Assembly (NCBI GenBank): GCA_021464245.1
Contig: JADCRB010000053.1
Coordinates: forward strand, 2,423,057 to 2,487,056
Direction of reading: 5' to 3'
From: Carallia brachiata
Taxonomy: Eukaryota; Streptophyta; Magnoliopsida; Malpighiales; Rhizophoraceae
Length of the DNA: 64,000 nt
In this document: piece by piece, positions 36,942 to 48,402 of the stretch
Position numbering within the stretch: position 1 is the stretch's first letter
How the letters are laid out: each line of letters starts with the position of its first letter
Made by a program: the position numbers and the translations under genes
The notes under the pieces: generated by a model
What the model was told of the DNA's origin: nothing
Seen by the model: the letters and a program-made list of their open reading frames with translations, nothing else
The model's database searches: none

Positions 36942-39030
36942 TATTGATTAATTTTCTTTTCTGCTTGGTTCCACTAGCTGATTACTCAGGTGAATGATAA
37001 AAGATATGGTTAGTGAAAGCCTTCATTATTTGTATAATTTTCTTAGTTATCTTTTTTCCTTTTTTTTTTTTTTTTCATTTTATGCTTTCTTCATATAAAT
37101 AATTCAGAGTATATATATGGATCATGATTATGTGAAAATGTACCAAATGCTACTATATTTCTTATCGACAATACAGTCATCAATTTTGTAGGGTTTGAAA
37201 GTTCATGATTGCAATGATAATGCTTAATCGATCGATGTGGCTAGCTAATATTTCTCTAGTTTTTTTTTTTTATTGAGATTTCAAGGAAACATGAGTAGCT
37301 GTGACGGCACGGAATGGAAGGAAGATAGTAAGCAACTCCTTAATAATGGTACTTTTTGATGGGGTTGGTTAGCTTTGACACTTTCTTTGAAGATTAATTA
37401 AGCAAAATCCGTGCACCACCATAGCACAAACATTTCACTAATGTTTCCGAAACTTTGCTATCTATGATACTATTAGTCCAAGTGTAGAACTATTTTTTAA
37501 AGTTCCTATTGATAATTCGAAATTTCAATTTCAAGGTTTAGCATTTGTTTGTGAGAGTAGGTTCGCGTGATTGTATAATGGAATGGAATGTGATAGATGA
37601 ATGCTTCAATGGAATTTTGTTTGTATACAAGCTATTATATGTTTCTGTTGAGATGTTAATGAAAGTGCTCCTAAAAGAATGAATGCAAGGATGAGCAAGA
37701 CTACGTGAATATGCTTAATGAGATACGCAGAAAATACACAGTTAATCTAATAATATCAAATATTTTATCTGTTTTTTTTTTTTTAAATCTAATACATCTT
37801 TCACAATCAAACGATTCAGATCACCGCAGTGTCTACGTTCGTGTGCCCAAAAAGTATTTTTGTTCAAGGTTTATTGGATTTTTTTCATTTTTGCGGGAGT
37901 TATGTGCGTTGATATATAATAGGGAGCAAATCCTATTATAACAACAATATTGTGGTATTCTCTCCAAAAAATGAACCTTATGATCCTTTATTTACCATGG
38001 GATTGTAGCTTTCATTTTTCTCCAAAAATGTAAATTTGTAAGTTATTTTGGACGTTCTAATTGAATTGCCCTCGGGATTACATGTAGCAAAGCTATACCA
38101 CAAGTTCTTCGAGCTTTGAGTTGAGAGAAAATAGTCAATATTGAGGGGCGACCCGTTTGGAAGTTCAACTGAAATTAATGGAGATGAGTCGAAAATCAGC
38201 CATAAATCTTTATAATTTTTTGATCTACTTGTATTGCTTGTTGGAAAAAACTTGATAACTTCACTTAAGTAATTTAAAAATGATATGAGCTGTTAGATGA
38301 TTAAATTTAAGAAAAAAAAACAGATAAATTGTCAACTATTGTTGATAAGACTGTGTAATTAATTTAAAATAATTTAAATAAAGTCACTTAATATTTTCTT
38401 TACTTTTTATTTTCTTATTTAAGTCCTAAATTTTTATATTTTGTTTCATATGAGTTCAGGTAGGCCTGATGAAATTAATCAATCCGTTAAAAAGAAAATG
38501 TTTGATTTGACAAAATATGCTCCAAAAAATTCAAATTCTGTCCAAAAATAGAATTAAATAAAACAAAACATAAAAGATATAGAACTGAAATGAGAATGCA
38601 AAAAGTAATAGAATTATATTAAAAAAATTAGGACTCAAGACTATGCCAAGTTAATAATTACCTTGTCTTTTTGTTAAAGACATTATTTATGTCCTATTAA
38701 AGATTTAGAAAAAATTACCTCTTTCTAATAAATCCCATAATGTTGATTATCGATGCCACATTAATTAACTAATTAGTTACATGGTGATCATGAAAGGCTA
38801 TCTAAAAAAGGAATAAACAATGGCTCCTAGACCAAGCATGATTCAGACCTCTCCATCCGTTTCAAGGATGAAAATGGGAAAGTTGTTTGCTTCCCTCAAA
38901 ACTGCATATTTACTCCCCTCCTAACTAGCAACCACCAGATTGAATTTATAGTATGGTAAAATAGCATGCTCGAATTTATTGGAAACGTTGATTTTGTAGG
39001 CCCTACTGAATTTATCATTTGTACATGTGA
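36942..39030. other. intergenic downstream of the CLE gene
   Basis: No gene seen. The first 150 bases are probably the CLE 3' untranslated region. The rest is AT-rich with poly-T runs (37055-37075, 37260-37272). Confidence 0.5.
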
Positions 39031-39034
39031 GATT

Positions 39035-39742
39035 CACAAAATCTATACTTGTATTTGGTAAACTTTTTAATGTTGTCTTTTGATTCTGTTTATTTCCTTA
39101 TTTGACTTTCTAACAGCAGCTGATTGAAAAGCAGCTCCGACTTACTTTTTGTTACTTTTTGGATTACTTTTCACTTTTTAATATTAATAATAATTTATAT
39201 ATACTAAATTACCCTTAAAAAATATTTATATAATTTTACTATTATTTTTTTTATTTCACACATGAATTAGATATGTTAATTTATATTATTAAAATTTATA
39301 TAACTTCAATAATTTTTTTAAAATATTTTTAAATAATATTTTTTTTTCACTTCAATTTTCTTTAATGTTGACATTTATAAAAAAAATCTCAAATATAATA
39401 ATTGTTATCATTTAATAAAAATTAATATTTTTTTTAAAAAGTTAAAAATTAAGTAAAATAATTCTCAATATTATTTATAAAATATTATTCTAAAATATAA
39501 AATTATAAAATATAAAAATAAAAATATTTAATATGATATATCTACACAAATTATATGTCTAAATTAGACATTTCATTATTCAACAGTAACAGTAAGTATA
39601 AAATTAACCAAATATTTCATTAATTTTATCAGCAATCAGTAACAACACGTAGGAATCAGCAATCAGCAATCAGCAATCAACAGCAGCAATCAGCAACAGC
39701 AATTAATAACAGCAATATTCAACAACTAATTCAAACAGGCCC
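39035..39742. mobile_element. MITE-like element with CAGCAAT subterminal repeats
   Basis: The left end (near 39050) reads CTTGTATTTGGTAAAC and the reverse complement of the right end reads GGCCTGTTTGAATTAG, the usual GTTTGG ends of plant hAT-related MITEs. The right subterminal part carries at least six copies of CAGCAAT/CAGCAA (39630-39720); the left has AACAGCAGCTGATTG (39113-39127). The interior is more than 80 percent A+T. Flanks CAAAATCT and AAAATTCT agree at six of eight bases, a weak target-duplication signal. Ends are approximate. Confidence 0.5.
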
Positions 39743-41614
39743 TTAAAATTCTTTCAGGTACATGTTCAAATTCGGGCTGAATAATACTGCTCGTTGATGT
39801 ATAACTATATGGACAATGTGGATAATATTTTCGTCTTTAAGTGCAATTCCAGGCCAGAAAATTAACATTTTATATTTGTTAGCATCTTTATCAAAATTTT
39901 CGCCGCTATAATGGCAATTGTCTGGAATGTGATGATTCGATGCATGTAGAATAAGAACGCTGTGTAAATAACGCACTAGCACTTGCGCATTTACCATCAG
40001 CCTATCGCAATCAAAAGAACCTATCATTTCTCAATCAAAAGAAATTATCTTTCACCTGCAATAGAGCAAGTAGTTACCGGACTGTTTATTTAGTTGGGAA
40101 GGCGGGAATTTCCTCCTGCTCCCCTTTAGTTATACAAGGCTTGCACTTTCTTTAAGACCAAAAAGAAATCTTTCAAAAAAAAGCCTTTTTTTTTTTTCCA
40201 AATTGGAAGGTTCATTGAATTTCTCTAAAGTTTGGTTCTAGTTAATCTTAAATTTTTGGTTGATTATCTACTAGAATATCTCTCATACTATCTAGTTATT
40301 ATTTTGTCTATGATCTAGTATGTAAGTGTCTATGAAATTTCGCCAACCACGTGACCTTAATCTCCAATTTTTATACAATAAATATTGAAAAAAAAAAAGG
40401 AACAATTACTTTTGTTGCAAAAAGTATCATATTGCAAATGTGTGTATTGTATCAATATTAATAATAGTTTTTGCTCATGCTTTGGTAAAGATGGGATTGC
40501 TAGAACATCGAATTAGGTTACGTAGTCGCAAATATAGGCGTCTAGTGAGTGGTATCATTCTTACTACTCTTTTTTAATCAAAAAAAAATTATTGCGAATA
40601 TGTCGGTCATTGAATTTGTGAACCAAGGTCGGAGCAATCTAGGTCGGAGTAATCCTTATTTATAACGTTTTATTTAACCACCTCCAAAAGGACAGACTTA
40701 TCACCTGAATACTAGTGGAGCCGAGCGTGTTTTCGCCACTAGAGACCACAACAATTACCAAGTTTGAAACTTATCGTCATGTCACAATCTTTGTCCACCA
40801 CAGCTGACACCCAGCCATTTGCCAGGTGAGGGCGTGGACGCGAGAACTCGAACCCAAGCCGCTAGCGTGAAACGCACGCCCACTTGTTATTAAACAATTA
40901 CCTTGAGTGGTTCATTTTTACTTAGGCCCTAGTTTTTGGCCTGTTGGTATAAATTGTTGGTGTAATGCGTTGCTACCTTATTTCTCGTATCTCAAGAAAA
41001 GCCCCTTGTAAGAATGTCAATAGTTTTTTTTTTTTTTTAGATTTCTTAAACTTAAATTAATTAGTTGAGGGAGAGAGATAATTAGAGAGGTCAAAAGTTC
41101 GAATCTTTAACCTTTCTTTTACTTGCATATTATCAATGTCATTTGAGTTAAAAGTTTAGCTTTTTATTTTTCAAGTCTTGAGGTATAATTTTGTGAAGAG
41201 ACATATAATTTATAGTAATGAAAAAAATTATTCATATTATGTAACTCATGACTAATAAATCTCATAATTACCCAAAAAAAAAAAAAAGAAAGAAAAGACA
41301 GAAATCACTAGATATAATCTAGTGACCAAGTTTAAAACTTACAGAAAAAAATTTAGTGATTTCAGTTAGATAGTTTCAAAAAAGCAACAAAGTGATATGG
41401 AGCATTGGATAACTAAATTCATAAAAACAAAAAAATAAATAAATTATCAAATGTCATTGAATTAAACTGTATAACTGCTTTGAAACTTTTTAACTTAAGT
41501 CATGCAGTATTACTCAAACTTAAAGTATATATTATTCAAACCTCAAAAAAAAAAATTAAAAAAAAATCTCACACTCCAGCAACACAAATAAAAAAGGATA
41601 TGAAAAGAACGTAA
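39743..41614. other. intergenic; possible minus-strand SINE near 40690-40890
   Basis: A 94-codon minus-strand frame (40027 to 39743) has fairly even composition but no family resemblance and starts inside MITE flank; not called as a gene. On the minus strand at 40882 down to 40842, AAGTGGGCGTGCG is followed by GGCTTGGGTTCGAGTTCTCG, resembling the A and B boxes of a tRNA-derived SINE; the spacing is short and no tail is evident, so this is tentative. Confidence 0.35.
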
Positions 41615-41622
41615 CCCCCAAG

Positions 41623-42168
41623 TAGGGCTGCAAATGAGTCGCTACGTTAATTAAAAGTTTAATGGCTCGATTCGATAAGAGATCGGCTTGAACTCGTTTA
41701 TTTAGGTAAACAAGTGATACACAAGCCTAAATCTAAATAAACGAGTCGAGCCTGAGTTAAGGCAAGCTCGACTTATTAGTTTTGTGAATATCTCATTTAA
41801 AAATTCGTCTACATAAACTCATTTAATATGTTATAAAATAATTTCATTATACTCATTTTTAAAATTATATGTTACATGTATTTATACTTATACATTAAAA
41901 TTAAACATTTATTTTTAATTAGTTACTTTTATTTAAATAAATGTTTGTTTTTTTTATGTTATGTATAATAATAAAATTTTAATTTTAATTATTTTTTTAA
42001 ATATTATAAAATTAAATAATACATTTTGTTAAAAACTAGAATTCGGCTTGAGTTTAGCTTGTTCTTAAACGATGCAGACACCAAGCTTTATTTTTAGACC
42101 CGTTGAATAAATGAGCTGGCACTTGAGCCTGACAAAACTCAGCTCGGCTCAGCTCCTTTGCAGTCCTA
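41623..42168. mobile_element. non-autonomous hAT-type element, 546 bp
   Basis: The left end is TAGGGCTGCAAATGAG and the reverse complement of the right end is TAGGACTGCAAAGGAG. Flanks CCCCCAAG (41615-41622) and CCTTCAAG (42169-42176) agree at six of eight bases, consistent with an aged 8-bp duplication. Subterminal words are rich in GCTCGA/GGCTCGG-type motifs. No coding capacity. Confidence 0.75.
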
Positions 42169-42553
42169 CCTTCAAGGCCCCTTTTGAATCTCAACCTCTC
42201 AACAACTTCTTGCCCTTTTTAGGGGCAAAAAATAGAGAGGAAGAAGAGATTTCTTTTTAGTAGACACCAACAAAGGATTCACAATCATCTTACTTGTGCA
42301 ACAAAGAGTTTAATATTAGACCAAATGCCTAACATCACAATATAATGCAAACAAGATAGCTGCATCCAAGACAATCTCTATCAAGTTGCCGGTTTCTTTT
42401 TTTTTTTTTTGAATAATATTAATAATTTTATTTATAGCGTCTTTAAAAATGGTTAATAAAACACTTGATCACAACAAAACAACTAATGAACAAAACCTTA
42501 ACTAAAAAATCTTTTCTAGATCGCCTCTAATATCAGCACCTCTTAGTTATGTT

Positions 42554-42693
42554 GGAACTAGAGTTCAATTAGCTATGATACTACTATTGGAACTAGAGCT
42601 CAATTAGTTTTGATACCACTGATAGAACTATAGCTTAATTAGCTCTAATACTATTGTTAGAACTAGTGCTCAATTAGCTATAATACCACTGTT
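42554..42693 (-). repeat. four 35-bp tandem units containing a retroelement primer-binding site
   Basis: Units start at 42554, 42589, 42624 and 42659, each like AGAACTAGAGCTCAATTAG followed by CTCTGATACCACTGTT. On the minus strand the second half is the word TGGTATCAGAGC, complementary to the 3' end of plant initiator tRNA-Met. The array abuts the LTR at 42690. Only one unit is present beside the other LTR (44956-44990). Confidence 0.85.
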
Positions 42694-45247
42694 AAAATTT
42701 AATTAACTGAACTTAATTTTATTAAAGTGAATAACACCACACAACTATTAAGAGAAGCACACACCTAACTAATAACACTCTCAATTATATACTCATAGTC
42801 ACACAATAAACTGAGACTCTCAACTCCTTATATACTAAAACTGGCAACTTCTATTTTGACTCTAATACTAAAACATAACAATAATTATGATTCTAGTAGG
42901 ACACTAAATTCAAATCTATAATGAATCTGAATTAAACACAATATCCCCTTAATTCTGATTCGATCTTGCTGTCATTCACAGGATCAGCTTCACTTGACAA
43001 AATCTTCAAATTTTAACTTCATCCTCAAAATATACATCACATCAATAACTTTGTAACTTTATTTGGAATTTTGACTCTTCTTCAAACTAATTTACTGTCA
43101 AAAACAAACTTTCAAATCATCATCAACATGATTAATAGAAGCTTCTTGATAATTCTTCTCTTGAATTCATCTGACTGGTTTCAATTTAGCCTTTGACTTT
43201 GTTTGACCAATTTTTCAAAAGAACTTATAACAAACTACCTTCAATAAGGTCAGGGACTTCATTTTCCTTGACACCCAATGTGCCATCTATAAAGTACTTT
43301 TACTTCACCCTTAGTTTGTTTCCAATCACATATGGAAACACTGAACTGAGTTTTAACCTCTCAACTGAGAGTCTTATTTCTCAATCTTCAAGTGTGTTAA
43401 CTTTCAATTCAATAAGTCCCTAACTTCGAGCTTTCCTTTTGCTCTCAATTCCAGAAGTCCTTACATCTGAGCATCAACTAGCTCTCGATTACTGATAGCT
43501 TCAAAACTCAATTCAACTTTTGAATTCATCTTTAACTCCAAATCTTCTTTCTCTTCATAATTGTATCATTGTTGTCCCTATAAATTAAAATCTTCATGTT
43601 TTCCTTTCTTTTTTTTTTCTTGTTCCTTATACCCATAATTATTAAATCATCAAATCTCATCTAACTTCTTCTCTTTTTCTCACCTGTTAAATCCTTTAAT
43701 TTATCTGTAAATCTCTTTTTGCTTGTCTTTTGAATTTTCATTTTGACCCATCATCTTTCTTATTTTCACTTGTGTCCCAAAATTTTCCTTTCTTTTTTTT
43801 TTGCCCTTCCTTTTTTTTTTTTTTCTTTATTCCTCCCTCAAAAATATTGTCACCGATGAAGTTTATTGCCAGTGACAGACTTCAGGTGATCTCTGGCTGA
43901 TGACAAAGTGACTCGTAGTGGCTTCTGAATCGAACAATCATGAGAGGTACACAGTGAATGACTGCGAGGAAGCAAGATAAACGTTGGCAGAACAATCTCC
44001 GCCCTTCGCGAACTTATTTCGGTGTTTTTCTAATGTGTCCTTGGTAGGGGTTGGTAGATCGGCAACCAAATTGTCAAGTTCTAGTGGTCTCGACGTTCAA
44101 CGGTCGCCAGAGGAGGCAAGAGCGGCGACTGGACCTTTTGGTTTCTTCTTGATCTGTAGCTCTCTGGCATCTTTTGGGGTACATGGGCATCAAAATCGAA
44201 ATGATCGACGCTTAGTGGTGTTGGGGCTAGATTCTAGTGATTGAAACGAAAATTTTTGGTAGCACGTGCGGCAACCTATGGTGACGAGTCTAGTGGTTAG
44301 CGGCTATCTGATGCTACTGGTGGCTATTTTGAGAGCTTCCATGGCAGTTTTGCTTTCTCCTTATCTGGATCTAATGCAATTTAGATCAAACTTTGCAATT
44401 CGGAATTAAATTGATCAATAAAAATTCCCAATTCAAATATCTACTTTAGTCGTACTAGATTTTTCGGGGTGACTGGTAATGGCTATTAGTGGCGCTCTAT
44501 TTCTTCTATATGTGTGGTGGCAGCTCTGTTTTGTTGGCTTTGGACTTAAACTAACTCAAAAAAATTTTGGGATTAGCCCTTATTTTCGATCGACCGTATC
44601 TGAAACTTGTTGACAGTGACTTCTTGATCGAACAAGCTATAAGAAAATTCTAGGATCGTTCTTCTCAAACTTTTGACAGGTATTTCTCTACACTCGTAGA
44701 CACAACACTTTTCTCGACAAGTTTGATTTGCACTCGGAAATCAACACTATTCTCGACAGGTCTTTCTTTGTACCTATAGATCAATTCTATTCTCGATGGG
44801 ACTTCTTTTATTCTCGGAGACACGATACTATTCTCGAAGGGTATCTTTATACTCGGAGATACAACTCTTTGACTAAAACTTCCTAGATATTCTTCCAACT
44901 TTGATATCTCTCTTTCTAGTCCCTATGGATCAAACCAACCTTTAATACCATTATTAGAACTAGAGCTCAATTAGCTCTGATATCATTGTTAGAGTTTAAT
45001 TAACTGAACTTAACTTTATTAAACTGAATAACGTCATACAACTATTAAGAGAAGCACACACTCTAACTAATAACACCTCTCAACTAATATGCTCACCAAT
45101 CATAGAATGAACCGAGACTCTCAACATCTTATATACTAGACACTAACAACTTCTACTTTGACTTTAACATTAAAAACATAACAATTAATCTTGATTTTAG
45201 TAGAACACTAAATCCAAATCTGTAGCGAATTTGAATTAAACTCAACA
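42690..45247 (-). mobile_element. small non-autonomous LTR retrotransposon, minus orientation
   Basis: Two direct repeats of about 255-260 bp (42690-42943 and 44987-45247) share start TGTTAAAA/TGTTAGAGTTTAATT, the words AACTATTAAGAGAAGCACAC and ACATAACAATTAAT, and an end like GAATTAAACTCAACA. Read on the minus strand, the LTR at 45247-44987 is followed directly by a primer-binding site (ATGATATCAGAGCT, 44986-44973), and the other LTR is preceded by a purine tract (GAATTAAGGGGA, about 42944-42956). The 2.0-kb interior has no gag or pol. It carries a GC-richer unknown segment (about 43850-44560) and a 40-bp minisatellite. No 5-bp target duplication is seen, and the left LTR is itself followed by primer sites, suggesting a tandem or recombined element. 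Confidence 0.8.
44671..44875. repeat. minisatellite, five units of about 40 bp
   Basis: Diverged units recur with the word TCTCGACAGG or its variants at 44671, 44712, 44751, 44791 and 44832, each followed by a T-rich stretch and an ACTCGGAGACAC-like word. It lies inside the LTR element next to its primer-binding site. The minus strand is open for 77 codons across it, a side effect of the repeat. Confidence 0.8.
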
Positions 45248-45479
45248 AGTTATACAGAAAGTAACAGATCTGTCATATTCTTAACTTTTTAGCTGTTACT
45301 TTTTTAAGATTGATTTTACCCACCTACAGTTTGCTAAAAGTATCCTTAATTTTTGTAGCTACCTTGTTGGCTGGAGAACTTTTTTTATACACATAATCCT
45401 CCACGTCCACTCCCATGGTAGAAGAGTCCTATTTCATATCATTCTTCAACCCTCTAGTCACAGTACCCTATTCAAGTGC

Positions 45480-46900
45480 AGCAAGATTATCTTTAGAATG
45501 AGTGAGCATCCCATTTAGTTCAATAAGGTCCAATTTAACCCTACCTGGCTCCATATCCAAAACCCAAGAGTGAATGCCTGAATCCCACTGGTACACCCAT
45601 TTTCCAACCCCATGGTTAACCAATTGTTAATAATCTCATTTTGAATCTCAAAAGGAACCGAGCAGTTATAGATTGCTTTGGTGTCGTTCATAGTATCAAG
45701 CCTTCCCACACCATTATTATGGTCCTACTCAAAAAGATTCCTATTTTGAATTTCAAAGAGCAAGGACCTGCTACTGCCTATTCCCTTACCTTCCACTGCA
45801 TCTCTTGCTCCAATAAGATTCCAACACGTGTCCCTTATTGAGCCATCACCATGACTAACTCTTCTTCAATTCTTTTAAAACACATGAAACTCCGGTGAGG
45901 TTTTGGTGCAAGCCTCCATCAAATTAAAACAAGTGTCAGTACCAGCATAATACCCAAATGAACTCTTGTTCCCTCTTCCACTATTCAATGGCTTTATCAT
46001 AGAACTTTTAGATAAAAGAACAACCGGCCCTGATTTTACTCTTATAACTGGGTTTTTTTAAGTCGTCGCAATTTTAAAACGCAAACTAAGTGGGAAACAT
46101 TTGTCATTGATGTTAATGACGACCGTCGCCAAAACAATGGTATTCCTCTTCAACAAGACTAAGAAACCACAGACATCTAACCTCCACTTCATCTTTGATT
46201 AGATATTAAGGCCCAAAAAAACACCCCAGCAACTACCAAGCATAGACAAAAAATTAACATTCCAAGCATGGAGTGGTAAACCCTGAACAAAAATCCAAAC
46301 TCATCTATCTGGCCCCTCTACTAAAGGTGCAAACTCTGAAAATAATCCATAACCACTAAAGGTGCAAACTCTGAAAATAATCCATAACCCAACCCCTTTT
46401 ACCATTCAATGATGCCAACATATCCTCTTGAGAGTCAAATATTAGAAGAACCTCTGATCCACCCATAATTGCGAACCTAGTAGATATGGCCTCCCTTGAT
46501 TTTGAAGAAAAATCCCCTTATCCTGGCTTAGTTCAGTCAAAAGCAACTTTTCAGTAATGCCTTTCTACTATAACCTCTTTGAATGTCATACTATTATTAG
46601 AAGAAAAATGCCCACTACTAGATCGTTTAACCAATTTTGGGTCAGTGTAACTAGCTAGCTTGACCCAAATACGACTCCTTAACAATCTTCCACCATTAAG
46701 TCTCTAAGTCACATCAATTACATCCTGCCGTTTATCAAACTTGACAAATCTGAATCTCCGGCCAGCCTTGCTAAACTTCTCTGGAATGAAAACATCCACT
46801 ACCCAGCCCCATCGTTGAAAAATTCTCCATAGACCTTTTGCATCTACTACTGATAGGAGGTTGTCGACGAAACTGTTATCGTGCCCTTCATAGGGAGAAA
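45480..46900 (-). pseudogene. LINE ORF1 remnant (RRM-like plus DUF4283-like)
   Basis: Read on the minus strand from about 46880, the sequence gives FVDNLLSVVDAKGLWRIFQR, then WVVDVFIPEKFSKAGRRFRF and VKFDKRQDVIDV, then an in-frame TAG (46704-46706), then RLNGGRLLRSRIWVKLASY. This is the RRM-type N-terminal domain of plant LINE ORF1 proteins. Further on (about 46320-46210) comes WIFVQGLPLHAWNVNFLSML with GSCWGVFLGLNI after it, matching the second domain of these proteins. A 64-codon frame at 45709-45515 is probably the linker. The copy is broken by stops and an internal 35-bp duplication. It lies beside the LTR element and is unrelated in position and strand to the LINE ORF2 remnant at 4-6 kb. 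Confidence 0.7.
46320..46389. repeat. 35-bp perfect tandem duplication
   Basis: The unit begins ACTAAAGGTGCAAACTCTG and ends AATCCATAACC; the two copies (46320-46354, 46355-46389) are identical. It lies within the LINE ORF1 remnant and so postdates its death. Confidence 0.9.
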
Positions 46901-48402
46901 CACATCAATATCTTACCATTGTATGGTTTATGACCGTCTGGAAAATTTAAAGGAGAAGCATTCAAGAAAATTTTCCTTCAAAAAAAAAAAAACTTCACAA
47001 GAGATGGAAAAATCTATAATTATCAACTTTAGTTTGTAATATTATTGCATTGATGAACCACCGACAATTATTCTATTAAAAAGGCCAAATTTAGAGTTCC
47101 GTGAGTTATGCACATGGTCTCAAGTTTATATCCTCTTCTATATTTCAAATGAAGAACCACAATAATAGGATGTGTTAGCAGTACAAAGTATGTTTGAAAG
47201 GGATCATTCCACATTTTAATTAGGGAACCATAATGACAGAGTATCATGCTAACAATTCAGAATTCGAAAATATTTGGTATGCAAAAAGGAAAGTTTTTTT
47301 TTTACCAAATCTTATATGGTATTTACACTTTAAATTCTAGGGTAATACCTATTTAAATCTAAATTTTAATTTTGTAAAAAAAAATTAAAGTATTTTTCGA
47401 ATTGTCGATCGGTGCACCAAGTAAAACCTTCTAAACTTTTCTTGAAAAAGATTCTTTATCATCAAAAAATATTTCGGCACCTATGGTAAGGCATACCAAC
47501 AAATGAAAAGACTATTGAATGTATCAAAAAGAATGTACATCATCCTTAAACATAAACGCTAATAAAAGATCAGACGTTAGATGCTGATTACAACAAGATG
47601 AAATGGTGCAATGTCTCCAAATTAAATACACAAAAATCCATACAAATTGAATTTGGATAACTCATTTGCATAAGAGGCTTGTTAAGCTCATCTGCAACAT
47701 TTCTGAATATAGTTTTTTTTGTTTCCTATTTTCTCAAACATAAGATTAACACTAAACTCAACAGTTTGTTTAACGAAGCAACTCACATTCTTTTAGGGTT
47801 TGGCAATCAAATTCTATCACAAGTCAAGTCATAGCACGAAATCGAACTCCTCAATCTGATCAAAGATAGACTAGCAGTAAATTAGCATGGTATAAGATAG
47901 ACTACTCATACTAGATTTGTTTTAATGAGATTTTAAGTTGAGATTTTTAATTTTTAACATAATATCAGTGTCATTCAGTTGACTGATAATTAACTGATTT
48001 TTATTTTGTAAAAAAAAATTTTGAAGTTACCATGTAAAATTTAAATTTTTTACAACTTTTAAAAAAAATTATCCCACTAAATTGTTTTCATCCCCAAGAT
48101 ATCTTTTAAAGTTCCCTATTTTATATTTTTTTATTCTCAAAATCTCATCAAATTATAAGCTCGCTGCTTTTTAATAAATAAAATATAAATGGTCAAATGA
48201 TTGGACAACTACTTACGCAGAATAACATTTTTTAATAGAATAATAAGTAAAATTATTTAAATATCTTAAAATATGTATAATCATAGTATTTATAGTTTGA
48301 AAAAGCAAAATTTTTAATTTTTTATATATATAATTTTTATTTTTTTCCCATATATACAAATGTCTCACAATGCCTCTGAAATGAATAAGATCTGAAAATT
48401 CT
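46900..48402. other. intergenic, no gene seen
   Basis: AT-rich DNA without a supported reading frame or clear repeat ends. Confidence 0.5.

Noticed and set aside
39630..39720. Closely spaced CAGCAAT repeats considered as a CRISPR-like array
   Set aside because: Units are 6-7 bases without spacers of constant length, in a plant MITE.
39743..40027. 94-codon minus-strand open frame
   Set aside because: Composition is fair but no motif, no promoter and no similarity that I recognise; it starts beside MITE sequence. A protein search would be decisive.
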